From Palsa-892 sp963751615 (GTDB taxonomy: Bacteria; Pseudomonadota; Alphaproteobacteria; Rhizobiales; Xanthobacteraceae), in NCBI GenBank assembly GCA_963751615.1, contig CAVVVG010000007.1, positions 525,720 through 589,719 of the forward strand: a stretch of 64,000 nucleotides of DNA. The letters are read 5' to 3'. The translations under genes and the position numbers were made by a program. The notes under the pieces are model-generated. The model searched no databases. It was not told the origin of the DNA and saw only the letters and a list, made by a program, of their open reading frames with translations. Shown here in pieces: positions 17,154 to 25,812 of the stretch. Within the stretch, counting starts at the first letter, position 1, and every line of letters begins with the position of its first letter.

Positions 17154-18155
17154 TCAGGCCGCCGTTTGCGCCAATTCGAGACCGCTGTCCAACACCATGG
17201 AGAGCGCCTGCCGGAGAACCGACGGGTCCGCTTCAGGCTTCACGGCTTCGCTCGCTAGATGACGGCGGAAAGCACGTGCTCCCGGCTGGCCGCGGAACAA
17301 GCCGAGCAAATGACGCGTAATGGCATGTAGACGGGTGCCCTGCGATATCTCGCGCTCGATGTAAGGAAAAAGATTTTCAATGGCAGTCCGCAAATTCGCA
17401 ACCGGCTGTACTGACTGAAAAATCGACGGGTCGACCGACAAAAGCAGACCTGGGTCCTCGTAAGCGGCCCGACCCATCATCACGCCGTCGACGTGATTGA
17501 GGTGCCGCTTCGCCTCCTCGATATCGCGGATGCCGCCATTGATAACAACCGGAAAATTCTTCAATCGCCTTTTTAGTCGATAGACTCGCTGGTGATCGAG
17601 CGGCGGAATGTTGCGGTTGTCGCGCGGACTAAGCCCGTCAAGCCAGGCCTTGCGTGCGTGAACAACCAAAACGTCCGCGCCGGCAGCGACTGCAATATCG
17701 GCAAATCGGTCAAAGGACTCTTCTGTATCCTGATTGTCGACACCAAGGCGACATTTCACGGTTACAGGAATAGCTACTGCCGCCTTCATCGCGGCAATAC
17801 CCTCGCCGACGAGATTTGGTTCGCGCATCAGGCAGGCGCCAAAACGTCCATCCTGGACCCGGTCCGAAGGGCAACCTACATTCAGATTGACTTCGTCATA
17901 GCCAAAATCTGCGCCGATCTGTGCCGCCAATGCGAGCTTTTTGGTATCGCTTCCGCCAATTTGCAGCGCGACTGGATGTTCGGCAGCGTCGAAACCAAGC
18001 AGCCGACCACGAAATCCATGGATGACCGCATCGGCTGTCACCATTTCCGTATAGAGCAACGAGTGTCGCGTCAGCTGGCGATGGAAAAACCGGCAATGCC
18101 GGTCCGTCCATTCCATCATGGGGGCTATGCAAAAGCGGTGCGACGACAGTTTCAT
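17154..18155 (-). CDS. dusA: tRNA-dihydrouridine synthase A
   Basis: An FMN enzyme that reduces uridines 20 and 20a in the D loop of tRNA, in the cytoplasm. From ATG 18155 (MKLSSHRFCIAPMMEWTDRH) the protein has 333 residues, the usual DusA length. An in-frame ATG at 18167 is also possible; longer frames up to 18299 overlap the divergent gene and are not credible. Motifs: FCIAPMMEWTDRHCRFF for FMN, NLNVGCPSDRVQDGRFGACLM with the catalytic Cys in the last part, and VHARKAWLDGLSP. The tauE-like gene follows it on the same strand. Confidence 0.95.
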   Translation of the reverse strand: MKLSSHRFCIAPMMEWTDRHCRFFHRQLTRHSLLYTEMVTADAVIHGFRGRLLGFDAAEHPVALQIGGSDTKKLALAAQIGADFGYDEVNLNVGCPSDRVQDGRFGACLMREPNLVGEGIAAMKAAVAIPVTVKCRLGVDNQDTEESFDRFADIAVAAGADVLVVHARKAWLDGLSPRDNRNIPPLDHQRVYRLKRRLKNFPVVINGGIRDIEEAKRHLNHVDGVMMGRAAYEDPGLLLSVDPSIFQSVQPVANLRTAIENLFPYIEREISQGTRLHAITRHLLGLFRGQPGARAFRRHLASEAVKPEADPSVLRQALSMVLDSGLELAQTAA

Positions 18156-18291
18156 CGCACGTTCCATGGCCGATCTTGCGTCGTCCGGCAAGTTGCGAAT
18201 AACTGTCACTATCGCAATACCCTTGACGCGGGGCCAGAGGCCGGAAAATGTCGGCTTCTTTGCATTGTTTGAATTGTCAGAGAGGCTTGCC

Positions 18292-19245
18292 TTGCCCATT
18301 CCATCCCAATTTCAAGGACGTTTGAGCATACCGGCCGTCGCGGCGCCAATGTTTCTCGTTTCGAACCCTGATCTAGTGGTCGAATCCTGCCGGGCCGGAT
18401 TTGTAGGAACGTTTCCCGCACTAAATCAGCGAACTAGCGAAGGCTATGAAGCATGGCTGATCGAGATCCGCGAACGACTCGACGCAATTGAACAAAAAAC
18501 GGGGAAGAAGTGCGCGCCTTATGGCGTCAATCTGATCGTGCACAAAAGCAATCCGCGTGTGCAGGCCGATCTCGAACTTTCGATCAAGCATAAAGTGCCA
18601 CTCATCATTACTTCGCTCGGCGCGGTGAAGGAATTAGTGGGAGCGGTGCAAGGCTATGGCGGCCTCGTTTTTCATGATGTCATCAACATCCGTCACGCGC
18701 GCAAGGCGGCCGAAGCGGGGGTTGACGGTTTGATTGCGGTCTGTGCGGGAGCGGGTGGTCATGCGGGTCTCCTCAGTCCGTTTGCGCTCGTTCCCGAAAT
18801 CCGGAAATTCTTCGACAAAACGATTATCTTGTCTGGCGTCCTTTCGACCGGACAGCACATCGCGGCGGCACGACTGCTTGGCGCCGATCTTGCTTATCTC
18901 GGCACGCGTTTTATCGCGACGCGAGAGAGCATGGCACCACAAGCATTCAAGGACATGATCGTATCGACGCATGCCGAAGATATTGTTTATACGGCCGCGA
19001 TCAGCGGTGTGCATGGAAATTTCCTACGTCCGAGCATCGAGGCGAGCGGCGCCGAGATCGATTTAAGTGCATCCACTAAACAACTTTCTGTTGGCCAACA
19101 CGAAAAGCGTGCGTGGAAAAACGTCTGGTCGGCCGGACAGGGCGTCGGCAGCATTGACGACATTCCGACTACCGCCGAACTGTGCGCACGTCTCGTGGAA
19201 GAATATCGCGGTGCCCTGCAAGCGGCGGCCGCAGACATTAAATAG
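18292..19245 (+). CDS. Nitronate monooxygenase-like flavoprotein
   Basis: An FMN TIM-barrel enzyme of the 2-nitropropane dioxygenase/enoyl reductase FabK group. The start is best placed at TTG 18292 (encoding MPIPSQFQGRLSIPAVAAPM), seven bases after AGAGAGG. The ATG at 18118 would run through the dusA 5' end. The 317-residue protein has PVAAPM-like and SCRAGFVGTFPALN segments, GVDGLIAVCAGAGGHAGLLS for phosphate binding, and LGTRFIATRES near the end. Family members oxidise alkyl nitronates; many act on unknown substrates. It shares a 136-base divergent region with dusA and is directly followed by the CDF exporter. Confidence 0.82.
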   Translation: MPIPSQFQGRLSIPAVAAPMFLVSNPDLVVESCRAGFVGTFPALNQRTSEGYEAWLIEIRERLDAIEQKTGKKCAPYGVNLIVHKSNPRVQADLELSIKHKVPLIITSLGAVKELVGAVQGYGGLVFHDVINIRHARKAAEAGVDGLIAVCAGAGGHAGLLSPFALVPEIRKFFDKTIILSGVLSTGQHIAAARLLGADLAYLGTRFIATRESMAPQAFKDMIVSTHAEDIVYTAAISGVHGNFLRPSIEASGAEIDLSASTKQLSVGQHEKRAWKNVWSAGQGVGSIDDIPTTAELCARLVEEYRGALQAAAADIK

Positions 19246-19272
19246 ATGCGGACGATCGAAAAGCGCTACTTC

Positions 19273-20655
19273 ATGCAAGAACATAAAGAACGGGTCGCAC
19301 TCAGTTCGATCGCTGCTTCCGGTGGGCTTACGCTTGCCAAGCTTGTAATTGGATTGATTTCTGGCTCGCTCGCCATTTTGGCCGAGGCCGCGCATTCAGG
19401 GCTCGATTTCGCGGCGACGCTCATCACCTATTTTGCCGTTCGCGTTTCCGGAAAACCCGCGGACGAAGACCATCAATATGGTCATGGAAAATTTGAGAGC
19501 ATCGCCGCACTCTCTGAGACCGCGTTATTGTTCCTACTCTCTGGCGTCATCATCTGGGAAGGCCTGCATCGATTATTCGGTGGTAACGCCCATGCGGTCG
19601 ATGCATCGATCTGGGCCTTTGGGGTTATTATCGGTTCGATTGTCGTCGATTTTTTTCGTGCGCGTGCACTCAAAAAAGTGGCCGATAAGACTTCGAGCCA
19701 CGCACTTGCGGCCGACGCCCTGCATTTCAGTTCCGATATATGGTCGTCGTTCGCCGTGCTTGCCGGACTTGGAGCCATCGCGCTCGGTTATCCTGTCGCA
19801 GATTCAATTGCAGCGATTATTGTTGCACTATTCGTGTGCTTTGCCGGTTGGCGACTTGCGCGGCAGAATGTCGATACGCTTACTGATTCCGCGCCTCCCG
19901 GCGTCGCAGAACAAGTGAGCGCCGTCGCAAATGGCGTCAAAGGGGTTGTTTCCATCGATCGGACGCGGGTTCGCCAGGTCGGACCCTCGATATTTGCGGA
20001 TGTGACTGTCTCGGTGAGCCGTACGCTGCCGCTCGATCGGGTTGCTGAAATCAAATCGGAGGTTGCCCAGGCAATCCGCGCAAAATTTCCCGAGTCAGAG
20101 ATTACCGTAACGACAGAGCCCCGCGCGCTTGATGACGAAAGCGTGTTGGAGCGAATTATGGTCATCGCGCGCAATCAAGGGCGCGCCGTGCACCATATAA
20201 CCGTCCAAAATCTTGCCGAGAAACTGGCTGTCAGCCTCGACCTTGAGGTCGATGGCGGACTTTCCCTCGGTGAGGCACACGCGATCGCAAGCGAGTTGGA
20301 AGACGCGATTCACGCCGAGTTCGGCAAGAACATGGAAGTCGAAACTCATATCGAGCCGATGCAAACCGCTGGTATCACGGGCCGTGATGCCCCCTTGAAC
20401 TTACAAACCGAAATTGCACAAGTTCTACGCAAACTCGTTCCCGCAGGCGGCTCAATCCGAGATGTTCATTCCGTGCGCGTGCGCGAAACCCCGCGCGGTC
20501 TCGTGGTCAACTTTCATTGCCGTGCCAATCCAAAACTCAGCATCGAAAAAGTACACCTGGCCGTGGACGATCTGGAGCGGAAATTGCGCCTCAAGCGCCC
20601 CGATATTCATCGCGTCATCGGCCATGCGGAACCACCTTTTTCTCATCCGGATTGA
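19273..20655 (+). CDS. Cation diffusion facilitator (Zn/Fe/Mn efflux)
   Basis: An inner-membrane metal/proton antiporter of the CDF family, about 460 residues. The six-helix membrane domain has the metal site HSGLD in helix II and HALAADALHFSSD in helix V, both of the HxxxD type, which favours Zn2+. The first cytoplasmic ferredoxin-like domain is at about 210-290. A second, uncommon C-terminal extension of about 170 residues repeats the pattern and contains VHSVRVRETPRGLVVNFHCR. Such double C-terminal domains are typical of rhizobial members. Start: ATG 19273 (MQEHKERVALSS); ATG 19246, right after the previous stop, would add nine residues. Confidence 0.88.
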   Translation: MQEHKERVALSSIAASGGLTLAKLVIGLISGSLAILAEAAHSGLDFAATLITYFAVRVSGKPADEDHQYGHGKFESIAALSETALLFLLSGVIIWEGLHRLFGGNAHAVDASIWAFGVIIGSIVVDFFRARALKKVADKTSSHALAADALHFSSDIWSSFAVLAGLGAIALGYPVADSIAAIIVALFVCFAGWRLARQNVDTLTDSAPPGVAEQVSAVANGVKGVVSIDRTRVRQVGPSIFADVTVSVSRTLPLDRVAEIKSEVAQAIRAKFPESEITVTTEPRALDDESVLERIMVIARNQGRAVHHITVQNLAEKLAVSLDLEVDGGLSLGEAHAIASELEDAIHAEFGKNMEVETHIEPMQTAGITGRDAPLNLQTEIAQVLRKLVPAGGSIRDVHSVRVRETPRGLVVNFHCRANPKLSIEKVHLAVDDLERKLRLKRPDIHRVIGHAEPPFSHPD

Positions 20656-20712
20656 GTCGTAGGGCTTTCGCTGTCGTAACAAATTCTTTACAGCTAAGTT
20701 TTGGGAGCAAAT

Positions 20713-23358
20713 ATGCGCGATCCTGAGCTTCGCGTTATCCGTCTTTCGGAATATCGCGCGCCCGATTGGCTGATCGACAACATCGATCTCGACATTTTTC
20801 TTGATTCCACCGCGACGCGCGTGGTCGCCACACTCCAAGTTCGCCCTAATCCGAAGGGGCGCCACGATCAGCCCCTTATTCTCGATGGTGACGAGCTTTC
20901 GCTTGAAAGTTTGCAAATCGATGGAAAGGTGGTCGGGCAAAACGAATTTGCCGTGACGCCCATCTCGCTAACGTTGAACAACCCACCGAAAAAACCGTTC
21001 GCGCTGACGATTGAGACGAGGATCAATCCGTCGACGAATACAAAATTGATGGGCCTGTACCGTTCCAATGGTACCTATTGCACACAATGCGAAGCTGAGG
21101 GCTTTCGTCGCATCACCTATTTTTTGGACCGTCCCGATGTGCTTGCGCTTTATCGCACGCGGCTCGAAGCCGAACGCGAAGAAACTCCAGTTCTTCTCGC
21201 GAACGGAAATTTAATCGAAGCCGGTCCAGTAGCGGGCACTACACGCCATTTTGCCATATGGCATGACCCTTTTCCGAAGCCTTGTTATCTTTTCGCACTT
21301 GTTGGCGGACAATTAGCTTCGGTCGAGGACAAATTCGTGACCGTCTCCGGCCGCGAAGTGAAGCTTGCGATTTTTGTCGAACCCGGTCGGGAAAAATACT
21401 GTGGCTATGCGCTCGAGGCGCTGAAACGCTCGATGCGCTGGGACGAACGCGTATTTGGCCGAGAATACGATCTGGATGTTTTCAATATCGTTGCGGTATC
21501 CGACTTCAACATGGGCGCAATGGAAAACAAGGGATTAAACATATTCAATGACAAATACGTTCTGGCCTCATCCGAAACGGCAACTGATTCAGATTACGCT
21601 GGAATCGAAGCCGTCATCGCCCATGAATATTTCCATAACTGGACCGGCAATCGGATTACTTGCCGCGATTGGTTTCAGCTTTGCCTCAAAGAAGGCCTGA
21701 CGGTTTTTCGCGACCAGGAATTCACTTCCGATGAGCGATCAAGGGCCGTGAAACGGATCGCCGATGTACGTGCATTGAAAAGTCATCAATTCACCGAGGA
21801 TACGGGCCCCCTCGCCCATCCGGTTCGGCCCAATCACTATAGCGAGATCAGCAATTTTTACACGGCCACGGTTTATCAAAAGGGTGCCGAAGTCGTTCGT
21901 ATGCTGAAAACCCTGCTTGGCGAAAAGGGATTTCGCGCTGGTATGGATTATTATTTCGAGCGATGCGACGGAAAAGCGGCGAGCGTCGAGGACTTTATTG
22001 CATGTTTTGCCGATGCAAACCGCATAGATCTTACGCAATTCATGCTTTGGTACTCGCAAGCAGGCACGCCGGAGCTGGCCGTGCGCGGAAATTACGATGC
22101 AACGCGCAAGAGTTTCCGTCTAGAAATTAACCAGATCGTTCCGCCAACTCCGGGACAAAGCGCGAAGCAGCCCATGTTGATTCCCTTCGCGTTCGGCCTG
22201 GTCGGAAGCGATGGGAAGGATTTACCACTCGTGCATCCTGGAGGGGAAAAACGCGAAGATGCGATTCTTCGAATTTCCCTGCCGAGTGAAGCCTTCGAAT
22301 TTGAGAGAATCGAATCGCGGCCCGTCCCGTCACTCAATCGCGGATTCTCGGCGCCGATTAAGCTTTCCTCCAATCTGAGCGACGATGATCTTGTTTTTCT
22401 AGCTGGGAACGATTCCGATTCATTCAATCGTTTCGATGCGGCTTCAACCTTGGCACTTCGTTATCTCGTCGCTGCCGCTGGTACGGTTCAATCCGGACGA
22501 AAACCTTCATTGCCCGATGCTCTGGTAGCGGCACTGCAAAAAACACTTAGGGATGAAAATCAAGATCCTGCTTTCGTCGCCCAGGTCATTGCGTTGCCTT
22601 CAGAGAGCGATATTGCTCACGAAATCGGAGCGAATATCGACCCCGATGAAATCTTTGCCGTGAGGTTCGAATTGCGGCGTGCGTTGTGTGCCGCCGTTGG
22701 AAACCTTTGCCATCAAATCCATTCACGTCTTTCGAGCAGCGCACCTTATTCGCCGGACGCTGCAAGCGCAGGCCGGCGTGCCCTTCGGAATGCGTGTCTC
22801 GATCTTATGGCAGCCGATGGATCTCGCCTGGCGGTTGAGCTTGCCTATAAGCAGTTTTCCACGGCGGATAATATGACGGATCGCATTTCTGCACTCTATG
22901 TTCTGACTTTTCAAGATGTTCCGGAGCGTGAGAAGGCGCTTGCAGAATTCCATGACCGCTTTCGCGAACATCCGCTGGTTATCGACAAATGGCTAGCATT
23001 GCAGGCGCAAATTCCCGAACGCGGCACTCTTTCTCGGGTTCGAAGGCTGATGACGCATACGGCCTTTTCGACAGGCAACCCCAATCGCGTTCGTGCACTG
23101 ATCGGTTCTTTTGCGATGGGCAACCCTTCACAATTCAATCGACTGAATGGCGAAGGCTACAAATTCGTAGCTGATATCGCGCTTGAATTGGACTCCAAGA
23201 ATCCGCAGGTCGCGGCGCGGCTACTTTCCGCGTTCAAAAGCTGGAGAATGCTTGAGCCGAAACGCCGCAAGTTAGCCGAAGTGGAACTCAAGCGCATTGC
23301 TGGAGTGCCCCGCCTTTCCCTGGACAGCGCTGATATCGTAGGTCGTACGCTTGCCTGA
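20713..23358 (+). CDS. pepN: Aminopeptidase N
   Basis: An M1-family zinc metallopeptidase, cytoplasmic, that removes N-terminal residues from peptides. The start ATG 20713 follows GGGAG by 5 bases; the upstream TTG at 20701 is not needed. The protein has 881 residues, the usual length. Motifs: GAMENKGLNIF (substrate binding), the zinc site VIAHEYFHNWTGNRIT with HEYFH and the downstream Glu in LKEGLTVFRD, and a catalytic Tyr region in NFYTATVYQKGAEVVRM. The C-terminal half is the helical domain of gamma-proteobacterial-type PepN. No frame break found. Confidence 0.96.
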   Translation: MRDPELRVIRLSEYRAPDWLIDNIDLDIFLDSTATRVVATLQVRPNPKGRHDQPLILDGDELSLESLQIDGKVVGQNEFAVTPISLTLNNPPKKPFALTIETRINPSTNTKLMGLYRSNGTYCTQCEAEGFRRITYFLDRPDVLALYRTRLEAEREETPVLLANGNLIEAGPVAGTTRHFAIWHDPFPKPCYLFALVGGQLASVEDKFVTVSGREVKLAIFVEPGREKYCGYALEALKRSMRWDERVFGREYDLDVFNIVAVSDFNMGAMENKGLNIFNDKYVLASSETATDSDYAGIEAVIAHEYFHNWTGNRITCRDWFQLCLKEGLTVFRDQEFTSDERSRAVKRIADVRALKSHQFTEDTGPLAHPVRPNHYSEISNFYTATVYQKGAEVVRMLKTLLGEKGFRAGMDYYFERCDGKAASVEDFIACFADANRIDLTQFMLWYSQAGTPELAVRGNYDATRKSFRLEINQIVPPTPGQSAKQPMLIPFAFGLVGSDGKDLPLVHPGGEKREDAILRISLPSEAFEFERIESRPVPSLNRGFSAPIKLSSNLSDDDLVFLAGNDSDSFNRFDAASTLALRYLVAAAGTVQSGRKPSLPDALVAALQKTLRDENQDPAFVAQVIALPSESDIAHEIGANIDPDEIFAVRFELRRALCAAVGNLCHQIHSRLSSSAPYSPDAASAGRRALRNACLDLMAADGSRLAVELAYKQFSTADNMTDRISALYVLTFQDVPEREKALAEFHDRFREHPLVIDKWLALQAQIPERGTLSRVRRLMTHTAFSTGNPNRVRALIGSFAMGNPSQFNRLNGEGYKFVADIALELDSKNPQVAARLLSAFKSWRMLEPKRRKLAEVELKRIAGVPRLSLDSADIVGRTLA

Positions 23359-23489
23359 TTGCGAATTTTCGTGATCCGAGGGCGAATTTTTCATTCAAGA
23401 CTCTAGACAAATCACCACGACTTCAATTCTTATCAAAGCGATTCGGGGAGATGCGGCAACGTCCCTCCGATCGGACGTTTTGAGACCCT

Positions 23490-25811
23490 ATGGGGAGGCC
23501 AGCGATGGCGCGTGTCCACGCTGCCAACGCATCTTTGCAGGAACAGGCCGTACGTGGCCTTGCGCGCTCCCTAACCCGTCCTTCCTACCAGCGATTGTTG
23601 GATGCCGAGCCGTTTCTGCGGCGTGCGGTGCCGGTTTTGATCATCGCATTTCTCGCGGTGGTCGCGATAGCAGAGCTCGTCCAGATTACCGAACATCGGC
23701 GGGAGACGCTCGCTTATGCACTGGATACCCTGGATTTAATTACGGTTAGTGTGGCGGAAGATGTGGCCAGACGTAGCGGCAGAGAAAATAACAAATCAAA
23801 AATTGCTGATGTTTTACAGAATGCTCTGCCGCCTCAGGCGCTGATCGGTGGAAAACGCTTTTTTATTACCGACCTTTCGGGCCAGATTGTTGCCGCGATG
23901 CCCGACAAGACCTCGCCGACAGCCAACCTGACGCAGTTGCTGGACGCAAATCAATTCCTGTCGACGTTTGCGAAACACAACCGAACGATGGTTATGACGC
24001 TTGCCGACGGGAGTGATGCCATCGCGACGATACGAAGATTGCCGCAGCCGCTTGGACATCTCATCGCCGTGCAGCCAACAAGTGCTGCACTTGATCGCTG
24101 GCGGTCCAACTCAACGCTGACAATCACATTGGTGACCACCACCGGCTTTGTGCTGCTTATTCTCGGATTCGCTTTTCATTGGCAATCCAATCGCGCCCGC
24201 GAAGCGGATGCGATCTATGAAATCGTACGTGCACGCATCGATACCGCGCTCAATCGCGGACGGTGCGGACTATGGGATTGGGATCTCGCTCGGGGAAGAA
24301 TCTATTGGTCTGACTCGATGTTCGAGATTCTCGGATTCGATCCGCGCGAGGAGCTTTTATCGTTCGGCGAGATTGACAGTCTGGTGCATCCCGACGACGG
24401 AAGTCTTTATGAGATTGCAAAGCAGCTCGCGGAAGGAAGCGACGACACAATCGATCGTGCTTTCCGCATGCAACACGCGCGGGGTAACTGGGTTTGGCTG
24501 CGAGCCCGGCTTGAAACCGTCCAGCAAAACGCGGACGCCGGTCCTCATTTGATCGGTATTGCCGTCGATATCACCGAAGAACAGCGTCTTGCGGAACGCA
24601 CCGCTACCGCCGATATCCGTCTTCGTGATGCTGTCGAGACGATATCGGAAGCATTCGTTTTGTGGGATTCGGAAGACCGGCTCGTGCTGTGCAATTCAAA
24701 ATTTCAGCAGCTTCACGATCTTCCTATATCGGCAACGCAGCCCGGCACGCCCTATGAAGAACTTGTCTCGGTTGGCCACCAGCCAGTGATCCGCACGCCG
24801 CTAAAATCGGAAGATCGTGCCGAGGAAGGTTCCCGCTTGTTCGAGGCCCAGTTGCGCGATGGGCGTTGGCTCAAGATTAGCGAGCGCCGGACCAAGGATG
24901 GCGGTTTTGTCTCCGTCGGCACGGATATCACGGGGATCAAACGCCACGAAGAAAAGCTCGTTGATAACGAGAAAAAGCTACGTGCGACGGTAACGGATTT
25001 GCGCAAGACACAACAAATACTCGAATACCAAGCACAACAGCTCGCAGAACTCGCCCAGAAATATGCCGACGAAAAAACAAGGGCCGAGCATGCGAATAAG
25101 GCAAAGTCCGACTTTCTCGCCAATATGAGCCACGAGCTGCGTACACCGTTGAATGCAATTATCGGTTTTTCGGAGATTATGGAATCGGGCATGTTCGGTG
25201 CGCTCGGTTCCGATAAGTATCAGGAATATTGCCAGGACATTCGCGAGAGTGGCCGCTATTTACTTGAAGTCATCAATGACATTCTCGATATGTCGAAGAT
25301 TGAAGCCGGTCGCATGCGTCTTGCGCTGGAAGAACTACGGCTTGACGAAATCATCAACGAAACAATGCGAGTGATGTCGCTTAAGGCTGAGCAGAAACGG
25401 CTTACGGTCGGATCGGATATCGCGCCTGGTTTTATCGTCCGTAGTGATCGAAGAGCGCTCAAGCAAATCGTGCTCAATCTGTTGTCAAATGCCGTTAAAT
25501 TTACGGATGAAGGAGGACGTGTCATCGTGCGGGCACGTGCAACGCGCAAGGCCGCTCTTCTTCTGATCGAGGATTCGGGCATCGGAATTCCGAAGGCTGC
25601 CCTCAAGACACTGGGGCGCCCCTTCGAACAGGTCGAGAGCCAGCTCACAAAAACACACACTGGCTCCGGTCTCGGTCTTGCGATTGCCAAGTCATTGATC
25701 GAGCTGCACGGCGGAGCGATGAAAATTCGCTCAATGGAAGGCTTGGGCACAAGCGTGATCGTTCGTCTTCCCCGTACCGATAAAGATTTTAGCGCCATCG
25801 CTGCGGAATAA
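23490..25811 (+). CDS. PAS-containing histidine kinase, PleC-like
   Basis: A 773-residue membrane sensor kinase. Start at 23490 or ATG 23505 (MARVHAANASLQ). Two membrane helices (about 47-67 and 211-231) enclose a periplasmic sensor domain of about 140 residues. Two cytoplasmic PAS domains follow (about 250-370 and 375-490), then a coiled coil. The HisKA box is SHELRTPLNAIIGFSEIMES with His at 548, and the ATPase has NLLSNAVKFTDEGG and GSGLGLAIAKSLIELHGG. It ends 1 base from the convergent glnE. The same kinase-glnE pairing occurs in other Rhizobiales, where the kinase is grouped with PleC. Polar localisation and DivK as partner are by analogy. Confidence 0.85.
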   Translation: MGRPAMARVHAANASLQEQAVRGLARSLTRPSYQRLLDAEPFLRRAVPVLIIAFLAVVAIAELVQITEHRRETLAYALDTLDLITVSVAEDVARRSGRENNKSKIADVLQNALPPQALIGGKRFFITDLSGQIVAAMPDKTSPTANLTQLLDANQFLSTFAKHNRTMVMTLADGSDAIATIRRLPQPLGHLIAVQPTSAALDRWRSNSTLTITLVTTTGFVLLILGFAFHWQSNRAREADAIYEIVRARIDTALNRGRCGLWDWDLARGRIYWSDSMFEILGFDPREELLSFGEIDSLVHPDDGSLYEIAKQLAEGSDDTIDRAFRMQHARGNWVWLRARLETVQQNADAGPHLIGIAVDITEEQRLAERTATADIRLRDAVETISEAFVLWDSEDRLVLCNSKFQQLHDLPISATQPGTPYEELVSVGHQPVIRTPLKSEDRAEEGSRLFEAQLRDGRWLKISERRTKDGGFVSVGTDITGIKRHEEKLVDNEKKLRATVTDLRKTQQILEYQAQQLAELAQKYADEKTRAEHANKAKSDFLANMSHELRTPLNAIIGFSEIMESGMFGALGSDKYQEYCQDIRESGRYLLEVINDILDMSKIEAGRMRLALEELRLDEIINETMRVMSLKAEQKRLTVGSDIAPGFIVRSDRRALKQIVLNLLSNAVKFTDEGGRVIVRARATRKAALLLIEDSGIGIPKAALKTLGRPFEQVESQLTKTHTGSGLGLAIAKSLIELHGGAMKIRSMEGLGTSVIVRLPRTDKDFSAIAAE

Positions 25812-25812
25812 T

